DNA of 64,000 nt from Strongylocentrotus droebachiensis (lineage: Eukaryota > Echinodermata > Echinoidea > Camarodonta > Strongylocentrotidae): assembly GCA_035222895.1 (NCBI GenBank), contig JAVYIG010000108.1:310001-374000 (forward strand). The letters are read 5' to 3'. Position 1 is the first letter of the stretch, and every line of letters begins with the position of its first letter. The notes below the pieces were generated by a model. It ran no database searches. It worked only from the letters and a program-made list of their open reading frames with translations, and was not told the DNA's origin. Shown one piece after another: positions 43,901 through 48,235 of the stretch. The translations under genes were made by a program, and so were the position numbers.

Positions 43901-44067
43901 CACCGCTCTTCGTCTTCGGCGCCTCTCGGATTGCCTTCGGACCTGATGAAAGTCGAAGACGTCATCTTCGTATGCTGTCGAGAGGTCATGGGTCAAGAAA
44001 TCCCCATCGGGCGTGGATCTGTATGGTCTGACCAGATGATATTTGTCGAGTTTGGAAAGAAGATGTT
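14447..44067 (-). CDS. ADAMTS2/3/14-type procollagen N-proteinase, 23 exons found, first exon missing
   Basis: This is a secreted zinc metalloprotease. The family removes the N-propeptides of fibrillar procollagens in the extracellular matrix. Domains in order are prodomain, RRRSKR furin site, reprolysin domain with HExxHxxGxxHD, disintegrin-like, thrombospondin type 1 (TSR) repeat, Cys-rich, spacer, three more TSRs and PLAC. Four TSRs plus PLAC is the architecture of ADAMTS2/3/14. Exons: 44067-43768, 42384-42260, 40650-40252, 39593-39510, 38788-38635, 36529-36424 or 36323-36218, 33619-33461, 32497-32368, 31947-31837, 30714-30581, 30095-30035, 29560-29464, 28275-28142, 27496-27370, 27206-27126, 26678-26515, 24915-24693, 23563-23416, 19786-19699, 17938-17813, 15677-15539, 14574-14447. 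All phases are compatible. The signal-peptide exon was not located. Confidence 0.9.
14595..14945. repeat. Purine-rich GAGAGGGAG low-complexity tract
   Basis: Degenerate AG-rich sequence in the last ADAMTS intron. The pyrimidine strand faces the PLAC exon acceptor and probably serves as its polypyrimidine tract. Frames across it are spurious. Confidence 0.85.
15539..15677 (-). CDS. ADAMTS exon: fourth thrombospondin repeat
   Basis: The acceptor is CTTATTCAG and the donor GTAACA (phase 1). It begins [20 protein letters not shown], with an O-fucosylation-type CSATCG, and ends [10 protein letters not shown]. Confidence 0.9.
16751..17776 (+). mobile_element. MITE family A copy split by a hAT-type insertion
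   Basis: The left end is TTAAAGAGAAGGTTGAGATC and the right end AGCTCGATCTTATCTTTAA. The body GTAGTCCCATATATACAAAT resembles other copies. The element is interrupted at 16989-17715; removing the insert and one target copy restores a MITE of about 290 bp. Confidence 0.8.
16989..17715. mobile_element. Non-autonomous hAT-type transposon
   Basis: The ends CAAGCGCGTAGCCAGG and CCTGGCTACGCGCCTG are inverted with one mismatch. The flanks carry an exact 8-bp duplication TCACTTCC (16981-16988 and 17716-17723), as hAT transposases produce. It is 727 bp with no transposase. The interior has four to five tandem copies of a roughly 110-bp unit around AAGCGCGGAAGCTTTGA and GAAGACGATTCGTTGTACC. Confidence 0.88.
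17813..17938 (-). CDS. ADAMTS exon: end of third and start of fourth thrombospondin repeat
   Basis: The exon is 126 nt with both borders in phase 0, after acceptor TTTTTTAAAG and before donor GTTTGT. It encodes [20 protein letters not shown] closing repeat three, then [10 protein letters not shown] opening repeat four. The transposon complex at 16751-17776 ends 36 bp past its donor. Confidence 0.85.
18090..18200 (-). mobile_element. tRNA-like SINE fragment
   Basis: On the minus strand a B-box-like GGTTATGGGTTCGAAACC follows an A-box-like stretch from GGCCCGGTGATAGCGCAG. It lies in an ADAMTS intron next to the inverted-repeat element at 18313. Confidence 0.55.
18313..19010. mobile_element. 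Inverted-repeat element with TTAA flanks
   Basis: The ends are GGCCCGGTCACACCGCC and GGCGGTGTGACCGGGCC, and both sides are bordered by TTAA (18309-18312 and 19011-19014). The 698-bp interior is GC-rich and built from many short mirrored motifs (AACGGTAGCGAGCGGT, ACCGCTCC). No transposase frame is convincing. Confidence 0.8.
19128..19370. mobile_element. Element with perfect 32-bp terminal inverted repeats
   Basis: The arms 19128-19159 and 19339-19370 are exact complements (AGTAGGCTTGCGGGTGCACC ...). The minus strand carries CCTGACGACGG then CGAAACGTCG at 19294-19329, resembling a hammerhead ribozyme core as found in Penelope-like repeats. Confidence 0.7.
19500..19635 (-). mobile_element. tRNA-derived SINE, minus strand
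   Basis: The head reads GAGAGTGTCGTGGTACAGTG on the minus strand, with a downstream B-box-like region and the ATTCCACATGTGCTACTCTT body shared with the SINE at 52535-52768. It lies between ADAMTS exons. Confidence 0.65.
19699..19786 (-). CDS. ADAMTS exon: third thrombospondin repeat, N-terminal part
   Basis: The acceptor is TCCACATAG and the donor GTTAGC, phase 2 to 0. It encodes [18 protein letters not shown] and onward. CSATCGG fits the O-fucosylation consensus. Confidence 0.87.
19968..20345. repeat. Inverted pair of GACAACTACCCCC minisatellite arrays
   Basis: The first half (to about 20125) repeats GACAACTACCCCC. The second half repeats the complement GGGGGTAGTTGTC, so the arrays face each other. 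The same arrangement occurs at 25620-26075. Confidence 0.88.
20493..22286 (+). CDS. Reverse transcriptase of a 5'-truncated non-LTR retrotransposon
   Basis: The 597-residue frame has no internal stop. It carries reverse transcriptase motifs [41 protein letters not shown] and [10 protein letters not shown] (catalytic YVDD), then a thumb and a cysteine-poor C-terminus ending in LIDLLNSQ. No endonuclease or first frame precedes it, and a stop lies just upstream, so the copy is truncated. CR1/Jockey-group affinity is inferred. It is inserted antisense in an ADAMTS intron and does not belong to the host protein. Confidence 0.88.
   Translation: MRRRGSTIKERQAAFSGGNKDLTRKLANCVKKEIRKAKHDYYNDRVKKHKKANPAEWYKQIKIMTNMKNANSYITVPGVDRDDTAVIANRINDFFKSVAEDVPAMDAENLPAYLPDPSPPPRIQPWDVYQQLKKVKVGKAVGPDMIPSRIIKEFACELSIPLAHIFSTSLAEGVVPKMWKRAVVVPVPKTTPACIDKLRPISLTDSFAKVFEGFVSKWLMQYIGSQLDNKQFGNIKGLSTTHCLVDLLHCLYQHAEKSKAVSTLVMTDFRKAFDRIDHTIAIQKMISIGVKPTLIRWIADFLTERTQCVRYRGVTSEWVTMKAGVPQGTKLGPIVFLIVINNALRDSNIAYWKYVDDVTVVDTRFAGDQSILLEATLQHFAEWSTSNGMSLNPAKCESMQVCFMKKPPTPLSLEIDQHPLKQSTSVKLLGVHIRCDLKWSDHVDFMIKRANGRIHLIRILKGHGLPIEDLCTIFSGFLRPLVEYASPVWNGGLTKEQVNRLERVQKRSLKIILGPNYQSYETALNLMNLSSLAGRRKERCLSFAEKLISNEKVSYLIPPCKNIRSLRKSNTREQLKCKTKRFRNSPVPYLIDLLNSQ
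22668..23157. repeat. Two tandem ~241-bp units with TA and CT microsatellites
   Basis: Each unit reads CTGATATACACTCTCATCCT, a TA run, a CTCT run, then CCAGCCCTATGACGATG and GAATGTTAAGTGAATTTTAT. The units differ mainly in microsatellite length. It lies in the 3' region of the LINE. Confidence 0.9.
23416..23563 (-). CDS. ADAMTS exon: remainder of second thrombospondin repeat
   Basis: The acceptor is AACCTTTTAG and the donor GTGAGT, phase 1 to 2. It encodes [29 protein letters not shown] and [13 protein letters not shown]. The frame is short and begins at a splice site. It fits exactly between flanking exons in phase and supplies the cysteines missing from the repeat. The 3' end of a LINE lies about 110 bp from its donor. 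Confidence 0.85.
24285..24665. repeat. Minisatellite of about 58 bp built on AATCAACCAAGCAATC
   Basis: Units contain AACCAATCAAGCAAGCAAT and AATCAAAACCAATAAACC. The array ends only 27 bp from the donor of the ADAMTS exon at 24693. Confidence 0.88.
24693..24915 (-). CDS. ADAMTS exon: end of spacer, acidic linker, start of second thrombospondin repeat
   Basis: The acceptor is best placed at ATCCTGAAG before GCC TTC GCA (phase 0); its pyrimidine tract is poor, so this border is the least certain. It encodes [17 protein letters not shown], then a glutamate-rich linker with runs of four glutamates and a PPPP, then [13 protein letters not shown]. The donor is GTGATT (phase 1). Confidence 0.78.
25125..25185. 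repeat. GA and G low-complexity tract
   Basis: A GAAA/GAGA run followed by a long G run (about 25169-25181), in an ADAMTS intron. Confidence 0.85.
25618..26075. repeat. Second inverted minisatellite pair (ACAACTACCCCC / GGGGTAGTTGT)
   Basis: It opens with a short hairpin GGACACCTATCC/GGATAGGTGTCC, runs through ACAACTACCCCC units to about 25905, then the complement GGTAGTTGTCCTA to about 26040. The consensus and arrangement match 19968-20345. Confidence 0.88.
26342..26494. mobile_element. Short MITE next to a splice donor
   Basis: The ends are TTAAAGGGGCACGTTCCC and GGGGAACATGCCCCTTCAA. The 153-bp element ends 20 bp from the donor of the spacer exon at 26515. Confidence 0.75.
26515..26678 (-). 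CDS. ADAMTS exon: spacer region
   Basis: The acceptor is TTTTTAG and the donor GTTAGT, phase 1 to 0. It encodes [20 protein letters not shown] and [16 protein letters not shown], the core of the spacer domain (family: YILNGKG ... TDGPLHDPVIVLI). A small MITE ends 20 bp beyond the donor. Confidence 0.87.
27126..27206 (-). CDS. ADAMTS exon: spacer region
   Basis: The exon is 81 nt with both borders in phase 1, after a TTTTTACAG acceptor and before a GTAGGT donor. It encodes [20 protein letters not shown], matching the spacer's first strands (family: IPPGARHVLIQE). Confidence 0.8.
27370..27496 (-). CDS. ADAMTS exon: Cys-rich to spacer junction
   Basis: The acceptor is TTTTCAG and the donor GTAAGG (phase 1). 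It encodes [20 protein letters not shown] then DGRNETC. The GCD ... DKCGVCxG block is one of the most conserved ADAMTS signatures. Confidence 0.92.
28142..28275 (-). CDS. ADAMTS exon: Cys-rich domain
   Basis: The acceptor is CTTTTTAG and the donor GTAAGT, phase 1 to 0. It encodes [31 protein letters not shown] and [10 protein letters not shown], matching the CHLYC ... VTDGTxC ... ICVxGxC pattern of the ADAMTS Cys-rich domain. Confidence 0.85.
28347..28485 (+). mobile_element. tRNA-derived SINE
   Basis: The A-box-like TGTGGTCTAGCGGATGAATG and B-box-like GAGGTTCGAATCCTTAA are followed by TTTAGAAAGACACCAATCTA and ACATTTGCCACACTTGATCC, a body shared with the SINE at 37910. Confidence 0.7.
28489..28635. 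mobile_element. Short MITE with TTTCACAAA ends
   Basis: The ends CCCCTTTCACAAAAACTTGTC and the complementary GACTTTGTGAAACACCCCC flank mirrored TGTCATCAGTGACAAATGAC-type motifs. A distant relative with TTTCATAAAAC ends lies at 53917-54060. Confidence 0.65.
29464..29560 (-). CDS. ADAMTS exon: start of Cys-rich domain
   Basis: The acceptor is TTGCGCACAG and the donor GTGAGT (phase 1). It encodes [17 protein letters not shown] and onward, where family members read FRAQQCQQRN. A run of four glutamines is visible. Confidence 0.82.
30035..30095 (-). CDS. ADAMTS exon: first thrombospondin repeat, C-terminal part
   Basis: The exon is 61 nt, phase 2 to 0, with acceptor ATTTTTAG and donor GTACGT. It encodes [19 protein letters not shown], the closing cysteines of the repeat. 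Confidence 0.85.
30581..30714 (-). CDS. ADAMTS exon: first thrombospondin repeat, N-terminal part
   Basis: The acceptor is CCTTCCCAG and the donor GTAAGT (phase 2). It encodes [30 protein letters not shown] fits the C-mannosylation pattern and CSYSCG the O-fucosylation pattern of thrombospondin type 1 repeats. Confidence 0.9.
31600..31744 (+). mobile_element. Possible LINE 3' end with GAATT repeat tail
   Basis: AT-rich sequence ending AATAAAATTGAATTGAATTG and further GAATT units. A pentanucleotide tail after an AATAAA-like sequence is typical of some non-LTR retrotransposon remnants. No coding part remains. Confidence 0.4.
31837..31947 (-). CDS. ADAMTS exon: disintegrin-like domain, second half
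   Basis: The exon is 111 nt with both borders in phase 0, after acceptor CTGTTAACAG and before donor GTACAG. It encodes [20 protein letters not shown] and [13 protein letters not shown], matching the conserved LWC ... GPPLDGT-C block. Confidence 0.87.
32063..32350. repeat. ATA and CTA trinucleotide repeats
   Basis: Runs of ATA/TAA and of CTA/CTG in a short ADAMTS intron beside the disintegrin exon at 32368. Frames across it give only Ser, Leu or Ile runs. Confidence 0.9.
32368..32497 (-). CDS. ADAMTS exon: disintegrin-like domain, first half
   Basis: The acceptor is CTCATCAG and the donor GTAGGT (phase 0). It encodes [33 protein letters not shown], corresponding to the family's YDCLLDDP ... 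YSMDEQC region. The intron downstream contains trinucleotide repeats. Confidence 0.85.
32540..32930. repeat. Minisatellite of about 47 bp
   Basis: Eight imperfect units of TTTTGCGCTTAATACGGAAT followed by ACCGTCTCTACGCGCATTAC and ATTTAC. It lies 43 bp upstream of the disintegrin exon acceptor. Confidence 0.92.
33090..33176 (-). mobile_element. tRNA-derived SINE head, minus strand
   Basis: The minus strand reads AGGTGTCGTAGTCGCGTGGC, then AAAGGTCGTGGGTTCGATTT, giving A- and B-box-like elements at normal tRNA spacing. The body is not preserved. Confidence 0.6.
33237..33365. repeat. TA then GA microsatellites
   Basis: A TA run followed by AG-rich sequence, close to the ADAMTS exon ending at 33461. 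Confidence 0.9.
33461..33619 (-). CDS. ADAMTS exon: third zinc ligand and Met-turn
   Basis: The acceptor is TTATCTAAAG and the donor GTAAGT (phase 2). It starts [20 protein letters not shown], where LGMEHD completes the zinc site, and continues [13 protein letters not shown] with the Met-turn methionine. It ends [14 protein letters not shown], the last helix of the catalytic domain. Confidence 0.92.
34312..34372. repeat. CA dinucleotide repeat
   Basis: An interrupted CACACA/CGCACA run in an ADAMTS intron. Confidence 0.9.
34463..34593. mobile_element. Short MITE family D, copy 3
   Basis: The ends are TAGGGACTTTTAGATTTGC and GCAAATCTAAGAAGTTACTA. The interior keeps mirrored GGAGAACGT and ACGTTCTCC blocks and CCTTAAAAGGACGT. 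It is diverged from the copies near 11 kb. Confidence 0.75.
34895..36045. repeat. CCCATTGGAACTATGTCCC minisatellite
   Basis: A degenerate array of roughly 15- to 31-bp units mixing TACGTCCCATTGG and AACTATGTCCCAAGTCCC. It is interrupted at 34944-35135 by a hAT-type MITE. It ends about 170 bp from the ADAMTS alternative exon at 36218. Open frames are repeat artefacts. Confidence 0.88.
34944..35135. mobile_element. Short hAT-type MITE with exact 8-bp target duplication
   Basis: The ends are CAGGCACGTAGCCA and TGGCTACGGGCCTG, and the flanks carry CCTATCGA on each side (34936-34943 and 35136-35143). The 192-bp element contains a G run, a C/A run and AAACAAAC repeats. Confidence 0.88.
36218..36323 (-). 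CDS. ADAMTS alternative active-site exon A (HELGH)
   Basis: The exon is 106 nt, after acceptor CATCTCTCTCCAG (a good pyrimidine tract) and before donor GTAAGT, phase 1 to 2. It encodes [20 protein letters not shown] and then [16 protein letters not shown], 21 of 36 residues identical to exon B. HELGH lies at 36220-36234. Only a 100-nt intron separates it from exon B upstream. Confidence 0.87.
36424..36529 (-). CDS. ADAMTS alternative active-site exon B (HETGH)
   Basis: The exon is 106 nt, after acceptor CCACTATATAG (a weak pyrimidine tract) and before donor GTAAGT, phase 1 to 2. It encodes [20 protein letters not shown] and then [21 protein letters not shown] (36426-36440) supplies two zinc-binding histidines and the catalytic glutamate; LGMEHD in the next exon supplies the third histidine. 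It is closer to the vertebrate ADAMTS2/3/14 motif than exon A is, and probably mutually exclusive with it. Confidence 0.85.
37257..37350. repeat. CTT trinucleotide repeat
   Basis: CTTCTT run, interrupted by CTCCTT, in an ADAMTS intron. Confidence 0.92.
37910..38205 (+). mobile_element. tRNA-derived SINE, near full length
   Basis: The head is GTTGTCGAGTGGATACGTCG ... AGGTCCGCGGTTCGAGTCCC. The body reads TCCTTTGGCAAGACATTGAT and ATTTGCCACACTCCACCTAG. It ends GAGCGCTATACAAAAACCC and a TTA-type tail. Related body sequence follows at 38222-38330. Confidence 0.8.
38635..38788 (-). CDS. ADAMTS exon: catalytic domain before the zinc helix
   Basis: The acceptor is TTTTTTAG and the donor GTAAGT (phase 1). 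It encodes [20 protein letters not shown] and [16 protein letters not shown], the region just before the active-site exon. Its phase-1 end is compatible with either of the two alternative zinc exons. Confidence 0.88.
39510..39593 (-). CDS. ADAMTS exon: catalytic domain
   Basis: The exon is 84 nt with both borders in phase 0, after an ATACAG acceptor and before a GTAGGA donor. It encodes [18 protein letters not shown] and onward, continuing TMMNI of the previous exon exactly where family members read LMNIVNEIY. Confidence 0.85.
40252..40650 (-). CDS. ADAMTS exon: end of prodomain, furin site, start of catalytic domain
   Basis: The exon is 399 nt with the acceptor after TTTTTCAAACAG and a GTACGT donor; both borders are phase 0. 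[18 protein letters not shown] ends the propeptide fold. RRRSKR (40372-40389) is a consensus furin cleavage site. [16 protein letters not shown] opens the reprolysin domain, matching the family's first strand and helix. Confidence 0.9.
40718..40770. repeat. TA/TATAT microsatellite
   Basis: AT-only repeat immediately upstream of the furin-site exon acceptor region. Confidence 0.9.
41287..41460 (+). mobile_element. tRNA-derived SINE
   Basis: The head is AGGTGCTATGGTTCAGTGGA ... GGTTCGGGTTTCGAGTCCCG, followed by the shared body AAGTCCTTTGGCAAGACATT. The right part GGGTACCCGGT matches the other SINEs. Confidence 0.75.
42260..42384 (-). CDS. ADAMTS exon: prodomain, cysteine-containing segment
   Basis: The acceptor is TTTTGTAG and the donor GTAAAC, phase 1 to 0. 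It encodes [20 protein letters not shown] followed by VSNCRGM, the conserved C-Y-x-G ... S-x-A-x-S-x-C signature of ADAM/ADAMTS propeptides. Its first 27 nt and acceptor are duplicated at 43372-43398. Confidence 0.88.
42358..43370. repeat. Tandem duplication, copy 1 (with transposon inside)
   Basis: It starts in the ADAMTS prodomain exon (CCGAGCCATTCGGAAGGTAT) and runs into the intron. The sequence up to 42492 and from 43231 to about 43370 matches copy 2 at 43372-43640 nearly base for base. Confidence 0.88.
42493..43230. mobile_element. piggyBac-like non-autonomous transposon
   Basis: It is 738 bp with perfect 16-bp ends CCCTAATAAGGCCGGG and CCCGGCCTTATTAGGG, flanked by TTAA on both sides (42489-42492, 43231-43234). 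TTAA targets and CCC ends are hallmarks of the piggyBac superfamily. The duplicate at 43503 has the uninterrupted site GTGGGTTAAATGAGAAG, which proves the borders. No transposase is present. Confidence 0.88.
43372..43640. repeat. Tandem duplication, copy 2 (empty site, partial exon)
   Basis: This is copy 2 of the block described at 42358-43370, without the transposon. It carries 27 nt of the prodomain exon (43372-43398) and that exon's acceptor, but no donor, so it is a non-coding exon fragment. Small differences (AAACTTAAAGAAAG against AAACTAAAAGAAAT) separate the copies. Confidence 0.85.
43641..43735. repeat. GA-rich low-complexity tract
   Basis: A GAGAGA run then GGGAGGGG-type sequence, just downstream of the first visible prodomain exon donor (43768). 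Confidence 0.88.
43768..44067 (-). CDS. ADAMTS exon: start of prodomain
   Basis: The acceptor is TATATGCAG and the donor GTGATT (phase 1). It encodes [19 protein letters not shown], then a polybasic run [12 protein letters not shown], then [18 protein letters not shown], the typical M12B propeptide core. The exon enters in phase 1, so at least one coding exon with the signal peptide must precede it. Confidence 0.85.
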
Positions 44068-45020
44068 CTGCATATAAAACAAATAAAATATATTTATTAT
44101 CACAATATCATCTGATTCCCTTTCGTTAAGTGATCCATCATGATCAAAACAAAACAAGTAATTTCCTGTTGTGTTGTGCAAACCTAAAATTTGAAGAAAA
44201 AAAAGCTTGATAGATCAATAATTATTCACTTTGCATAATTATCATGATTCAAACTTCAAGCAAAACATTTGAATAAGAGTGGAACGTAGAAAACAATTTA
44301 TCAGCACACGCTTTTTACACCATAATCATGATAATATAAATGCAAACTAAAATACAATTCCACAATTGATGTTAGGATTCAACAACATTCATCAATCAGT
44401 CGAAATAAAGCATGCTATATGTCGATTGATTGATGAATGCTTAAGGGTAACATCACAAACATGGGGGGAAACTAGGGAACAGATTTGATAGGGGGACCGT
44501 GGCGAAGTGGTGATACTTTTCCAATGGCCCTCCCATATGATATTGAAGTCGGCCATTATCATTGTTAAGATAAAAAGGGAAGCAATATCCAGATCGATCT
44601 GCAGGGTGCTCTTTTTATTCAGCTTCAATGGGGATTCAATCTTACCTTTGTTAACGGGGGTGCATGGGGGGGGGGGGGGGAGGGGGGGGGGTGTATCATT
44701 CTCCCTCCATGCACTCACATATTGTGACGCCGGCACCAAAACCTCCATAATGGCCACGATGCTTGCCATTTGTCATTGTAACGACATTTTTACTTGACCA
44801 CATTAATTCAAGTTCATTGCATGTTGCAGCTGCAACCTCGCCTCTCTGCACGGTCACTTGTTCGCGACGTTTGTATGTTTGCACAAACAATAGCCACCAA
44901 TAAATTGAGGGAAAGATTACCTTGCGCAACACGACGGCTTTGCAAAAACACCCATTTCCAGTCTTGGCAAGATCCATGACAACTCTTTTAACACTGGCAT
45001 TGATTGATCATGCACTGGAA

Positions 45021-45771
45021 CCAGGGACTTGTTAGAGAAGGACTGGAATCAAGCCGGCGAAACTCTTGTAATTTATTCAACGCATTCGTGAGTTCTAAAG
45101 CGTAACAATGGGATGTGTAACATTCCACTTGGCTTTGAAGTTCCATGCTCCGAACCGCGCTTCCACTGCGGGGACTTTCGGAAGCCAGGCACCAGTTTTA
45201 CATTTATTACAAAATATTAAATTACCGGCAAAATTTCAGTGTAAATCAAAAAATTTATATGGGGATTGTATTGGGAATAGTGCATCAAACAAATTTTCAA
45301 ATTTAGAACTCCGTCCTTCCTATAATTTGTGTGCCAGAGTTGGTAAAAGAAAAATTACATCCTGACAAAAACTCAATATTTTAGGATGATGCGCTAATTT
45401 GTGCATGCTTTAATGTCCCGTTATTTGATCAATGATTTACAATCTTAAATAACATTAAGTTCGCTAATGCGTGTTTTTGCGTGTTTTTTGTATTTTTCAA
45501 GTTTAAAAAAGGTTGAAATTACACAAGGTTGTGTTCGCTTGTTCTACTCTTTACACATTCAACAATGGATGAGAAATCATTGGAAGGGACAGCGAACAAT
45601 TGCTGTGATACCATTTTCTGATGTAGGAATTCTAAATCCTGAAATTTCATGTGCTCTTTTATTCTACCACCTGGTGAACAGTTGCAGATTAGCGCATAAC
45701 TTTTCGGCGGCGTGGAGCATGGGGTCAAAGGAGAGCGGCTTGATTCCAGTCCTTGTCTATCAAGTCCCTGG
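45021..45771. mobile_element. Inverted-repeat element with 35-bp ends
   Basis: The left end CCAGGGACTTGTTAGAGAAG continuing GACTGGAATCAAGCCG and the right end are complementary with two mismatches in about 35 bp. It is about 751 bp; inner frames show no known transposase. No target duplication is clear. Confidence 0.75.
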
Positions 45772-46380
45772 TATATCTATCTCATGATGAATACAATGTG
45801 GCACACAAAGTTTATGTGTGTGTGGCATATAAATAGTTAAATAGTGATGGGAGTGCGTAGGAGGTCTTCTTACACCTGTTCTCTCATCTGTAATTATACC
45901 ACGTGACATTATTCTCATGACGAAATAGGACTTCCCTTGTAGTTCTTCGTAATGCTGATATACACAAACCGTTGCTGTGCGTAACAGTATCTGTACTAAG
46001 AGACCACAATATGCTCTGTACTTTAGCCGCTTCACTGACATATCTAGGCTCTGCTCAAGGATTTACGAATTGTGTTAAACTGTCAAATTATAGTCTGTAC
46101 TTTCAGACTACGTATACATCACATTACATGCACTTCATACTTGCTTCTTTTTTCTTTCTTGTTTAGCTATCATTAGCGTTTCCTATGCAGGCAAGCTCCA
46201 AGCAATAGCTGACAAAGGCGATCGCGAAAACTATCAAATATCAACCTAAGGACATTTAAATGCTCTTTGTTAATTAATTTTTGAAAATGTTCGAATATTA
46301 CACACTTCGAACACGAATTCTGTAGTATTGACATTAGCATTGGGCTGAATCCTTGAAAGCCTTTGCGATCCTGTTTGAAT

Positions 46381-46774
46381 TTAAAGATGAAGTTGAGTTC
46401 TGGTCACGCGATTGCACGGTGAAAGAAACGGTGTGGAATCGACCAGAAAAGGTTGATCATCTAGCACATAAGAATTTGTGTGTATTGCAAGGTTCTGGAA
46501 TCATCAAAATGATAGGAAATTTGGCCAAGTCTTGGTAAAGTTACAAACATTGCACACAGAAAGATGTATATGGGACAACACGAACACGTGACGTAAAAAT
46601 CCGACCCTGGATTTTTACGATGTTACATGACATATTTAGAATATGAAGGCATTTGCAGAGCCATGCTTTTCAGGGAACATGGCTTATCTGATGTTCTTCC
46701 ACACTTGCATAATAAGAATGATAACGCTCACAAATTATTTGTCACCTCTTCCCAGAACTCAACCTTCTCTTTAA
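46381..46774 (+). mobile_element. MITE family B, copy 2
   Basis: The ends are TTAAAGATGAAGTTGAGTTC and GAACTCAACCTTCTCTTTAA. It is similar throughout to 9879-10291, including GGAATCATCAAAATGATAGG and TATGAAGGCATTTG. Confidence 0.85.
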
Positions 46775-46950
46775 AGCAATTCCTATATCTTACCATGTTT
46801 CTTGCTCAATATACTCTTGTCGTTTTCTTCAGCCTGTAAACAAATCGAAAACGAAAAATAAAGAGTGACAATTCGATCAATTACGCTAATAAAAAAATTA
46901 AACCAAATCTACGAAAGATGTAACTTTTAATTCACATGAAATAGCAAGCA

Positions 46951-47411
46951 CACTCTAAAAAATTTCGGACAAAAAGTTGCCCAATTCTTACCCAACATGA
47001 GGGCAATTATGTGTCCTACCAACTATTGGGTAAATTAAGATTTTGCATGATTTACCCAGTGTTGGATTAAAAGAAAATACCCAACTTTTAAACAACAAAA
47101 ATTCACCCAATCAGAAATTCACTCAATTCTCACCAGGATGTGTAGCATATTAGATACTAGTTGAGCAAAAAAGTTGGATTGAATATTTTGTTAATATTAT
47201 TGGTAGAAAATAACCCAATTGTTGGACAACATTTGCCCAATATCGATTTGCCAAGTAACGCCTACACCCAACCTATTTTTTTTTAACCTTTCATTAGGTA
47301 GCTTTATACATGTAGTAGATGGTTGGTAGAAAATAAGCCAATCATTGGACAAAATTTGCCCAACTTGATTTGACCAGTATTAAACATCTGCCAAACTTTT
47401 TTGTTACAGTG
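46951..47411. mobile_element. Inverted-repeat element with CACT ends and TTGGG motifs
   Basis: It starts CACTCTAAAAAATTTCGG and ends CTTTTTTGTTACAGTG. The interior is rich in CCCAA and TTGGG words (ACCCAATTGTTGG type). CACTG/CACTA ends suggest an EnSpm-type MITE, but no target duplication is clear. Confidence 0.55.
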
Positions 47412-47989
47412 CATAGGAAGGAGTAAGAAATGAAATAAGCACTTGACATTTTGTGGTTCAAAAACTTGAATTTTAGTAAGAATCAATAGAATTTGCATTT
47501 CTATTATTTCCAGTTCCTGTATGATGTCATCTAAATTCGATCTCTTCTTCTCCCACTTTGGTGCGTTTCATCTCGGTTACCTTGGTTACCAATACCGTTC
47601 AATATTTTGTGCAGATATAAACCAGTTTTTAATCTCTTTGGAAAGGTAAGGATCATTATTTCCCCAGAATTTCACTATAAAGGCATCGTTTAACAATGTT
47701 AAATCTGAGATGCATGGCTCTCGTGTTTTCAGTGTCTGTGGCATGGTGTAATATTGAAGCCCTAAAAAATTGCGCTTCAAAATAATCATGAAGTGCCTCA
47801 AAAAAGTAAAAAATCTTTGAGTGACCGGTTTTACCATACTCATGTTTCCCAATAGACTGTATTATTATTATAACCGTTAGGAAAATGAATTCTGAAATTT
47901 CTAATTCAAATCATAGATATCTTGATAATCAGACAGACGATTGGCTTGTAAAAGTCATGGGATTTATGTATGACCTAAAGGTTTATAAT

Positions 47990-47992
47990 TAT

Positions 47993-48028
<36 letters not shown>

Positions 48029-48235
48029 CTTTTAAAGTCTACTCCAAATTTTATTAAGTTAAACCGAAAATGGAAATTCCTTTTGCCCAATTGATCGTGA
48101 TCCCGGCAGCCACTGAGCAGCGCCGGATCGACGTTGCTCTATCCCTTATTGTTGAACGCCAAACTAGATAGCAGCAACTCCCGTCTTTTAACGTCTTTTT
48201 GGTATGACGCGGCCGGGGTTGATGATGATTGCAGC
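47990..48235 (-). mobile_element. SINE family 2, copy 1 (minus strand)
   Basis: It runs from a TAA/AAT tail at 47990-48028 into TCCAAATTTTATTAAGTTAA and the body CACTGAGCAGCGCCGGATCG and GCAGCAACTCCCGTCTTTT. The body is shared with 49590-49848; the tRNA head is lost here. Confidence 0.75.

Noticed and set aside
44696-44977. Minus-strand open frame and a nearby ATG segment MASIVAIMEVLVPASQ followed by GTGAGT, as the missing ADAMTS signal-peptide exon
   Set aside because: The donor would leave phase 0, but the next exon needs phase 1. The N-terminus is too weak as a signal peptide, and the alternative in-phase frame has no hydrophobic core.
45760-46041. Minus-strand frame with a moderately hydrophobic start (CGLLVQILLRTATVCVY) as ADAMTS exon 1
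   Set aside because: The plausible GTTTGT donor gives phase 0, not phase 1, and nothing else supports it.
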